This document shows, piece after piece, positions 1 to 5,381 of a DNA stretch of 5,381 nucleotides. The DNA comes from a bacterium (GTDB taxonomy: Bacteria > Atribacterota > JS1 > SB-45 > 34-128). The notes beneath the pieces are model-generated. The model did no database searches, had not been told where the DNA came from, and saw only the letters and a program-made list of their open reading frames with translations. Each line of letters starts with the position of its first letter. Position 1 is the stretch's first letter. Both the position numbers and the translations under genes were made by a program. Where the stretch lies: contig JAHIPN010000022.1 in the NCBI GenBank assembly GCA_018894595.1, forward strand, positions 1 to 5,381, in the 5' to 3' direction.

Positions 1-1163
1 ACTTCTAAACTACCTTTTTCCGGATAAAGTCCAAATATTTTAGCTGGATTAGTAGATAATAAATTTACCATATTCTTTACATTAAAATAGCCTCTCTTTA
101 CCCCATAACTATAGACTAACGGTAATAATGTCTCTGAACCAGGAATACCAGCTAAAATATCCAAACAATTACTAGAAAGGAATTTTTGCTCAATTGTATA
201 GGAACAGTGATCAGTGTCTATAACTGAAATATATTTATCTCTAAGTGCCTCCCATAAAGCTTCGTTATCTTCTTTATCCCTTAATGGAGGTGTCATAAAA
301 TATTTTTGGGCATCCTCTTTTTTAAGTAAATCATCAGTCAATAATAAATAATGAGGTGTAGTTTCAGCGAATATTTTTCCCCCATTTTTCTTAATCTCCT
401 TTAAGGCTCTATAGCCTTTTTTTGAAGACAAGTGGGCAATATAAATCGGCATATCTAATAATTTAGCCATGTCTCCTATTTCTTTAATCGCACTATACTC
501 AACCTCCGAAGGGCGTAAAAGAGGATGAAAATAAGGAGGAAATTCTTCTCTATCTTTATATTTAATTTTAATTTGATCTATCATTTCGTCATCTTCGGCG
601 TGAACAGTAACTAATAATTTTAAATCCTTACTCATCTTTAACAACTCAAGCCAATTTTCCTTCTCAAGCATAGATCCGTCTTCTTTGTAAGTAGTAAATA
701 ACTTTAAACTACTTACACCCCCATCTTTTAACTCTTTTAAATCTTCCTTTACGTTATGATATAGAGAGCAAACCGATTGATGAAGGGAATAATCGATTAC
801 TGCATTTCCCTTAGCCTCTTCCTGTCTATTAATAAAAGCTTCAATTATTGAATGACCTTTTTGCTGTTCAGCGTAATCTATAAAAGTGGTTACTCCTCCA
901 AAAGCTGCCGACATACTTCCGCTGTAAAAATCATCAGCAGTAACATTATTAGGTGGGGATTTCATAAAATAATGAGTATGGGCGTCAATTATTCCGGGAA
1001 ATATATATTTATCAGCAGCATCTATTATCTTGGTTTTCTCCGGAATCTCCTGGGATAAAAATTCATCCTTTATGGCTATTATTTTTTCACTTTCGAGCAA
1101 AATGTCTTTTTCTATTATCTTTTCGGCGGTTACTAATAGGCCATTTTTTATCATTATACTCAT
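1..1163 (-). CDS. Hydantoinase/dihydropyrimidinase-family cyclic amidohydrolase, 3' end cut off by the window edge
   Basis: This cytoplasmic enzyme should hydrolyse a cyclic amide (dihydropyrimidine, hydantoin or similar ring) at a binuclear metal centre. The frame is open from ATG at 1163 to the window edge: 387 whole codons with no stop. Family members are about 450-480 residues, so roughly the last 70-90 are missing. The metal ligands are all visible: GIIDAHTH (His62, His64), SLKLFTTY (Lys154, the residue carboxylated in this family, and Tyr159), VTVHAED (His188), IYIAHLSS (His244) and DTDHC (Asp318). FMTPPLRDK (289-297) and STNPAKIFGLYPEKG near the end are further family signatures. At the ring-contact positions Thr291 replaces the usual Ser and Ala338 (AGIPGSE) the usual Asn of NGVPG, so the exact substrate is uncertain; dihydropyrimidinase (hydA/hyuA type) is the closest name, with allantoinase- or dihydroorotase-like activity an alternative. 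It lies 86 bases downstream of the AOR gene and is probably co-transcribed. ATG at 1154 (Met4) is a second possible start. Confidence 0.9.
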   Translation of the reverse strand, partial: MSIMIKNGLLVTAEKIIEKDILLESEKIIAIKDEFLSQEIPEKTKIIDAADKYIFPGIIDAHTHYFMKSPPNNVTADDFYSGSMSAAFGGVTTFIDYAEQQKGHSIIEAFINRQEEAKGNAVIDYSLHQSVCSLYHNVKEDLKELKDGGVSSLKLFTTYKEDGSMLEKENWLELLKMSKDLKLLVTVHAEDDEMIDQIKIKYKDREEFPPYFHPLLRPSEVEYSAIKEIGDMAKLLDMPIYIAHLSSKKGYRALKEIKKNGGKIFAETTPHYLLLTDDLLKKEDAQKYFMTPPLRDKEDNEALWEALRDKYISVIDTDHCSYTIEQKFLSSNCLDILAGIPGSETLLPLVYSYGVKRGYFNVKNMVNLLSTNPAKIFGLYPEKGSLE

Positions 1164-1170
1164 GGTAATT

Positions 1171-1185
1171 CTCTCTATCTCCCTT
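1171..1185 (-). promoter_or_regulatory. Probable ribosome binding site of the amidohydrolase gene
   Basis: On the minus strand, AAGGGAG (1185-1179) and AGAGAG (1176-1171) precede the ATG at 1163. AGAGAG has normal spacing (7 bases) but is a weak match; GGGAG is a better match but sits 15 bases away. Both favour the start at 1163 over the in-frame ATG at 1154, which would lie further still from each. The site is clearly weaker than the one before the AOR gene, which suggests lower translation or dependence on upstream translation. Confidence 0.45.
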
Positions 1186-1249
1186 CGCGAATAGAATTTT
1201 TTAACCTATCTTCCATTGCTATTATATTTTGTAACTTTTATATCATCTT

Positions 1250-3112
1250 TTATTTTTTTAAATCTTTAATTAACTCTTCCAATCCTAATTCTTTAAGCTT
1301 CTCTGCAGTGGGAATACCCTCTTCATCCCAATTTCTTAAACGATAATACCTATCTAACATATATTTTAAATTAACGGTTAATCCTTTTTTTAGTGGTTCT
1401 CCTGTCTCTAAATCATATACGGTAGCTTCTTCTTTTAAGAAACGAGCGGGTAATTGATCATCTTTCCGGCTAAGACCATGACGATAATTATACATCCGCT
1501 CTATATTAACAATCCTTTCGCCAGCTTTGATAACACTTTCCCCATCATAATCGTAACCCAGTAATTCTTTTAGCCCAAGTGCTAAATCCTCCGGATAGAG
1601 AGCAAAATTCTCTGTGGTAGAGAATTTACATACCCCCAAGGCATCAGAGATAGCACAATAGGCTTCTGTAAAAACCACCATATCCGGTTTATAAGTCTCG
1701 TCGGTCCTTTCTAAAATCTTGGGCATGCATTCAGGGAAAAACCTATTACCAACTTCTACATTACCAGTCAAATCAATAGTAGGAAGAGCATAAAGATGGT
1801 CTGCCCCTCTATTAGAGGTTGAATGACCTAAGGCCATACCCTTGCAAATTCGAGGTTCTTGCCTGGGAAGTTCTAAACCTTTTACATGCATGGCATATTT
1901 TACCGCCCCTTTTCCAATCCTTTCTGCTGCCCTTCTAACTCCTTCAGCCAAAAGGTCGCCTAAACCTTTACGATAAGCAATATTTTTAATTAATTCAATT
2001 ATAGTTTCTTCTTTTCCCCATTCCAGATTTAATTTATCATCAGATAGTAATCCCTTTTCATGACATTCCATTGCAAAAGCAATTACAACGCCGGTAGATA
2101 TAGTATCAATCCCCAATCTATTACAAAGTAAATTACCATAAATTATTGCCTCTATATTTGCATTACCCACTAATGGCCCCAATGCAGCTAAAGTTTCATA
2201 TTCGGGTCCTTCGGTACGACATTTATAAGGACCTTCCTCTACTTTTGTAAACCGGGAGCAAGCAATGGGACAGGAAAAACAGCCCATATTTTTCTCTAAA
2301 TATCTACTTAAACTTTTTGCATTTACCATTTCCGCCTTAGAAAACTGAACCAATTGATGATTTCTTGTGGGTAAATCACCGCTGATATTTTTAGGATCGA
2401 TTAAGTGCGCTGTTCCCCATTTTCTAAGACTTTTTGATGCAGGATGAGTTCCTACTTTTTTCATCATTTCCAAAGCTACTTTTTTAAATTCCACTGAATA
2501 AGGAACATTCTTACTTGCCCTAACTGCTATTGCTTTAAGATTTTTAAAACCCATAACAGCCCCCATCCCACAGCGGGCAGCAGCTCGTCCATAATCATTG
2601 ATTACTGAAGATATTTTAACCAATCTCTCTCCTGCAGGACCGATAGAAGCAACTCGGCAGCCTTCAAAGATATTTTTTAATTCTTTTTCTGTCTCTTCTG
2701 TAGTCTTTCCCCAGTATTTTTCTCCATCAACTAAGCTTAGATCGTTGTCTTCTATTATTAATATTGTCGGTTTTTGAGCTTTGCCCTTGAAAACCAGGGC
2801 GTCGAAACCAGCCTTCCTTAACTCTGGCCCAAAAAATCCGGAAGAGTTAGCATATCCATAAACTCCGGTCAAAGGTGATTTGGCAGTTACCGTAAATCGA
2901 GCAGCTGTGGGCCAGGGAGTTCCGGTGAAAGGGCCGGTAGAAAATATCAAATAATTTTCTGGACTAAGCGGCTCGACCTCTGGACTTACGTTATCATAGA
3001 GAATTTTTGCCGCGTACCCTCTGCTTCCTAAATATTTTTTCAAAACCTCTTTTGGACTTTCTATTATTTTTATATTTTTTTCGGTTAAATCGATATATGC
3101 TGTTAAGGCCAT
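1250..3112 (-). CDS. aor: Aldehyde:ferredoxin oxidoreductase family protein (tungsten/molybdenum bis-pterin, one [4Fe-4S])
   Basis: This is a complete 620-residue member of the AOR family, about the usual length (~600-625). Family enzymes interconvert aldehydes and carboxylic acids with ferredoxin in the cytoplasm, using a bis-pyranopterin tungsten or molybdenum cofactor. The N-terminal AOR domain (about 1-205) has RGYAAKILYDNV, GPFTGTPWPTAARF and the hallmark AARCGMGAVMGFKNLKAIAV (178-197). The cluster cysteines are CFSCPIAC (Cys278, Cys281, Cys285) plus distal Cys495 in DALGVCKF, at nearly the same positions as in Pyrococcus furiosus AOR (288, 291, 295, 494). Other signatures are GDLPTRN (245-251), EGPEYETLAALGPLVGN (301-317), GIDTISTG (334-341) and STSNRGADH (431-439), whose His439 probably matches the active-site His of AOR. 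The C-terminal domain ends in a lysine-rich helix. The ATG at 3112 has a strong ribosome binding site. The order of neighbours (fusion reductase upstream, amidohydrolase downstream) suggests a role in catabolism of a ring compound. Substrate and metal are not determinable; more distant relatives such as YdhV- or BamB-type reductases remain possible. Confidence 0.95.
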   Translation of the reverse strand: MALTAYIDLTEKNIKIIESPKEVLKKYLGSRGYAAKILYDNVSPEVEPLSPENYLIFSTGPFTGTPWPTAARFTVTAKSPLTGVYGYANSSGFFGPELRKAGFDALVFKGKAQKPTILIIEDNDLSLVDGEKYWGKTTEETEKELKNIFEGCRVASIGPAGERLVKISSVINDYGRAAARCGMGAVMGFKNLKAIAVRASKNVPYSVEFKKVALEMMKKVGTHPASKSLRKWGTAHLIDPKNISGDLPTRNHQLVQFSKAEMVNAKSLSRYLEKNMGCFSCPIACSRFTKVEEGPYKCRTEGPEYETLAALGPLVGNANIEAIIYGNLLCNRLGIDTISTGVVIAFAMECHEKGLLSDDKLNLEWGKEETIIELIKNIAYRKGLGDLLAEGVRRAAERIGKGAVKYAMHVKGLELPRQEPRICKGMALGHSTSNRGADHLYALPTIDLTGNVEVGNRFFPECMPKILERTDETYKPDMVVFTEAYCAISDALGVCKFSTTENFALYPEDLALGLKELLGYDYDGESVIKAGERIVNIERMYNYRHGLSRKDDQLPARFLKEEATVYDLETGEPLKKGLTVNLKYMLDRYYRLRNWDEEGIPTAEKLKELGLEELIKDLKK

Positions 3113-3122
3113 AACTAAATAT

Positions 3123-3131
3123 ACCTCCTTT
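3123..3131 (-). promoter_or_regulatory. Strong Shine-Dalgarno site of the AOR gene
   Basis: The minus strand reads AAAGGAGGT, followed by 10 bases and then ATG at 3112. This is a nearly full complement to the 16S rRNA 3' end. It fixes the AOR start and is the strongest ribosome binding site in the window, so AOR may be translated more than the flanking genes. Confidence 0.9.
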
Positions 3132-3172
3132 GTATGTTTGATATAATTTATATTTTAAAAGTTTAAATAATA

Positions 3173-3201
3173 TGTATAATTTTATTTTTATTATTTAGCA
3201 A
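3173..3201 (-). promoter_or_regulatory. Weak sigma-A-like promoter candidate upstream of the AOR gene
   Basis: In the 108-base gap between the fusion reductase and AOR, the minus strand has TTGCTA (3201-3196, 4 of 6 to TTGACA), a 17-base spacer, then TATACA (3178-3173, 4 of 6 to TATAAT), about 60 bases before the AOR ATG. It could give AOR and the amidohydrolase their own transcript. The gap is almost wholly A/T, where such matches arise by chance. There is no GC-rich terminator hairpin after the upstream gene, so read-through from it is also expected. Confidence 0.25.
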
Positions 3202-3220
3202 TAAAACATCTTTCTTCTTT

Positions 3221-5381
3221 TTATTTTTCTACTATTTCAGCAGTTAATGTACCTGCGGGGCAGACAGACAAACATAATCCACAGCTTCGGCATAAATCTT
3301 GATCTACCTTCATTACAGGAAAATCTAAAGTACGGGCATCATACGGACAAGCCACAACACAACCCTGGCAGTTAATACAGCCACATTGCAGACAGCGTTG
3401 AACTTCTTTCCTGGCCGCATCTTCTTCTAAACCCATTTCCACTTCGTCAAAACTAAGAACTCTTTCTTTAAGAGATAATAATTTTGTTTCTTCCCGCGAT
3501 GTATAATCATTATCTACCACTCCAAAGTGCTTACATTTTACCTCTTCTTCCTCTGGTAATTTTTCTTTCCCCTGCAAATATATATTTATCTCCTCTGCCA
3601 CTTTCTTACCATCGGTAATAGATTGAATAATTGTCCCTGATCCATTGACACAATCACCTATAGCATAGACACCTTCAACTTTGGTTTCACCTGTTTCTTT
3701 ATTCTTTATCTCCGGTAGAAATTCAGTATCTATCTTTTGGCCGACAGCAATTATAACTACATCTACCTTTAAGCCCTTAGACGGTTCTCCGGTGGGCATA
3801 GGCCTTCTTCTGCCTGAACTATCTAATTTACCTAATTTTGTAGGTTTGTAGTAGAATTTTTCCACATTTTCTTTTCCGATAATTTTGTCGGGAGCAGCTA
3901 AAAATATAAACTTAATTCCCTCTTCTTCAGCGTAATTAATTTCCTCTATAAAAGCAGGCATATCTTCTTTTTCTCGGCGATAAACTACCGTAACTTTCTT
4001 AGCTCCTAATCTCAAGGCAGATCTTGCAGAATCAATAGCCGCATTACCTCCTCCAATTACCGCTACCTTTTTACCATTAAAATTAAACTTGTGTCCTAAA
4101 TTAACATCTCTAAGAAAACTTATTCCGGATAATACTCCTGCAAGATTTTCTCCGGTAATATTTAATACTGAATCTCTATGTGCACCTGTAGCAATTAAAA
4201 TACTATTATAATCCTGTTTTTTTAGTTCTTCCCAGGAAATATCTTTACCTATTCTTATACCTGTTTTAATTTCTACTCCCATATTTTCAATTCTATCAAT
4301 TTCTTTTTTTAAAATTTCTTTGGGTAATCTATAATCAGGAATCCCCACAGCCATCATCCCACCAGCTACAGGAAGTGCCTCGAATATTTTAATTTTGTAT
4401 CCTAATTGTGCTAAATAAAAAGCAGAGGTTAATCCTGCCGGCCCAGAACCAATAATAGCAATTTTTTTACCATTATCGGGCTGCATGGGTGGCAAAGGAA
4501 GCTCATAACCACAATTTTCTAAGGCTTGATCAGCAGCAAACCTTTTTAATAATCTAATTTGCAAGGGATCATCAATTGTAGAACGTCGACATTGTTCTTC
4601 ACAAGGATGATCGCACACCCTGCCACAAATTGCCGGGAAAGGATTGGTTAAACTAATAGTTTTGTAAGCGCCTGCATAATCACCCTTTCTAATCTTATCT
4701 AAATACAGCGGAACATTTACCCCAGCCGGACAGGCAGTCTGACAAGGTGCATAATCAGGTTCATAATTAAATTCTAATTTAGCAAACTTTTCTTCCTTGG
4801 GGAAATTGGGTAAAGCTACTCCTTTTACTGCAGAAATTGAATTATAGCCCAATTCGGCCAATAATGCAGAGGTACTATTACATAGTTTAGTAAATTCTTC
4901 AATGCCTCTAAGAATTGCAATAGAACATACCCCAATAGCACCGGCACCTATCATTAGATATTCAATAGCATCTTCTGCGCAAGTTACTCCACCAATTCCT
5001 ATTAAATTATTACAACCATTGCGGGCAATTTCAGAAGCAATCCTCAGGGCAATCGGTCTAATAGCTCCTCCTGATAACCAACCATAACCGTTAGCGCTAA
5101 ACATTTCCGGTCTTGCCTTTTTAATGTTAATCTTTAAGGTGGGTCCGATAGAATCGATAGCTGAAATTGCATCTGCCCCTAATTCCAAACATCTCTTAGC
5201 AGTGCTAACCGGGTCAGGCCAATTCCCACTCATTTTACAGATTACCGGAATGGATACTCTTTTTTTTGCAGCCTTAAGCATTGGTAATAGAGTATCTTCC
5301 GTATAAGATACTAACTCAATAAAATCTGCCCCTGCTTTTTCACAATCATTCACTAAAGCTTCAGCTTCTGGTAAAGTATGG
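3221..5381 (-). CDS. PreA-like FMN barrel / GltD-PreT-like FAD-NAD(P)H / ferredoxin fusion oxidoreductase, 5' end cut off
   Basis: A multidomain flavo-iron-sulfur protein related to dihydropyrimidine dehydrogenase, PreTA and YgfK, expected to pass electrons between NAD(P)H, flavins, Fe-S clusters and a substrate or ferredoxin. The frame is open to the right edge, so the start is outside; the GTG at 5353 (residue 1 here) lies inside the barrel. Residues 1-185 are the C-terminal part of a TIM barrel: CKMSGN (Lys40), SGGAIRPIALR (94-104), and FMN-phosphate glycines at GIGGV (119-123) and GAGAIGV. Residues 195-280 are a GltD-type helical Fe-S domain (Cys204, 208, 243, 247, 251, 255). FAD binding follows at IGSGPAG (301-307), NAD(P)H at IGGGNAAID (433-441) with VVYRRE, and a second FAD motif at YAIGD (563-567). 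The C-terminal ferredoxin has Cys659/662/665/669 and Cys688/691/694/698, with an extra CLQC pair at 654/657. The barrel lacks the NxSCP catalytic loop. About 120-150 residues are probably missing, giving roughly 850 in all. The domain calls are firm; the substrate is unknown. Confidence 0.93.
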   Translation of the reverse strand, partial: HTLPEAEALVNDCEKAGADFIELVSYTEDTLLPMLKAAKKRVSIPVICKMSGNWPDPVSTAKRCLELGADAISAIDSIGPTLKINIKKARPEMFSANGYGWLSGGAIRPIALRIASEIARNGCNNLIGIGGVTCAEDAIEYLMIGAGAIGVCSIAILRGIEEFTKLCNSTSALLAELGYNSISAVKGVALPNFPKEEKFAKLEFNYEPDYAPCQTACPAGVNVPLYLDKIRKGDYAGAYKTISLTNPFPAICGRVCDHPCEEQCRRSTIDDPLQIRLLKRFAADQALENCGYELPLPPMQPDNGKKIAIIGSGPAGLTSAFYLAQLGYKIKIFEALPVAGGMMAVGIPDYRLPKEILKKEIDRIENMGVEIKTGIRIGKDISWEELKKQDYNSILIATGAHRDSVLNITGENLAGVLSGISFLRDVNLGHKFNFNGKKVAVIGGGNAAIDSARSALRLGAKKVTVVYRREKEDMPAFIEEINYAEEEGIKFIFLAAPDKIIGKENVEKFYYKPTKLGKLDSSGRRRPMPTGEPSKGLKVDVVIIAVGQKIDTEFLPEIKNKETGETKVEGVYAIGDCVNGSGTIIQSITDGKKVAEEINIYLQGKEKLPEEEEVKCKHFGVVDNDYTSREETKLLSLKERVLSFDEVEMGLEEDAARKEVQRCLQCGCINCQGCVVACPYDARTLDFPVMKVDQDLCRSCGLCLSVCPAGTLTAEIVEK

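Noticed and set aside
852..1058. 68-codon plus-strand open frame
   Set aside because: It lies wholly antisense to the well-supported amidohydrolase, resembles no known family and has no ribosome binding site that I can see.
3186..3206. Inverted repeat TTTTATT/AATAAAA after the fusion gene as a terminator
   Set aside because: The stem is seven A-T pairs only, with a 7-base loop and no following T-tract on the minus strand. This is expected by chance in such an AT-rich gap.
4902..5087. 61-codon plus-strand open frame
   Set aside because: It is antisense to the FMN-barrel coding sequence; its composition simply reflects the complementary strand of that gene.
5124..5306. 60-codon plus-strand open frame
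   Set aside because: It is also antisense to the barrel domain, with no independent support as a gene.
5351..5353. GTG as the start codon of the fusion oxidoreductase
   Set aside because: The reading frame continues without a stop to the right edge (HTLPEAEAL just before the GTG), and the sequence around it is the middle of a TIM barrel. The true start lies outside the window.
3221..5381. Calling the fusion a plain glutamate synthase small subunit or a plain dihydropyrimidine dehydrogenase
   Set aside because: A GltD label ignores the FMN barrel and ferredoxin. A DPD label ignores the permuted order and the missing catalytic Cys loop.
1..5381. CRISPR arrays, tRNA/rRNA genes, insertion sequences or long repeats
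   Set aside because: Nearly all of the window is coding. I saw no regularly spaced repeats, cloverleaf-like sequence, transposase or terminal repeats on either strand.

Overview
This window carries three genes, all on the minus strand and transcribed from the right edge towards the left. It is AT-rich, with AT-dominated intergenic gaps and, in front of the middle gene, a near-perfect AAAGGAGGT ribosome binding site. The gene content (a tungsten/molybdenum aldehyde:ferredoxin oxidoreductase family enzyme and a flavoprotein loaded with iron-sulfur clusters) points to a strictly anaerobic, low-GC bacterium. Clostridia-like Firmicutes or a candidate phylum such as Atribacterota are plausible, but the sequence alone does not settle the lineage.

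Layout in order of transcription: (1) 5381 to 3221, a 5'-truncated gene for a large multidomain oxidoreductase. It joins the C-terminal part of a PreA/dihydroorotate-dehydrogenase-like FMN barrel, a GltD/PreT-like Fe-S plus FAD/NAD(P)H module, and a C-terminal two-cluster ferredoxin. (2) A 108-base AT-rich gap with a weak promoter-like sequence and a strong ribosome binding site. (3) 3112 to 1250, a complete aldehyde:ferredoxin oxidoreductase family protein of 620 residues with all four cluster cysteines. (4) An 86-base gap. (5) 1163 to 1, a 3'-truncated cyclic amidohydrolase of the hydantoinase/dihydropyrimidinase family with its full set of metal ligands.

The default reading is reductive pyrimidine breakdown: a dihydropyrimidine-dehydrogenase-like reductase makes a dihydro ring, a hydantoinase-type enzyme opens it, and the AOR handles an aldehyde or acid using ferredoxin. 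Three details do not fit plain uracil catabolism. The fusion's domain order is permuted relative to eukaryotic DPD and instead resembles what I recall of E. coli YgfK. Its barrel lacks the Asn-x-Ser-Cys-Pro catalytic loop. The hydantoinase has changed residues at two positions that contact the ring in dihydropyrimidinases. My inference is that this is a redox-linked catabolic cluster for a different N-heterocycle or amide, or that the fusion mainly moves electrons between NAD(P)H and ferredoxin for the AOR. The substrate cannot be read from the sequence.
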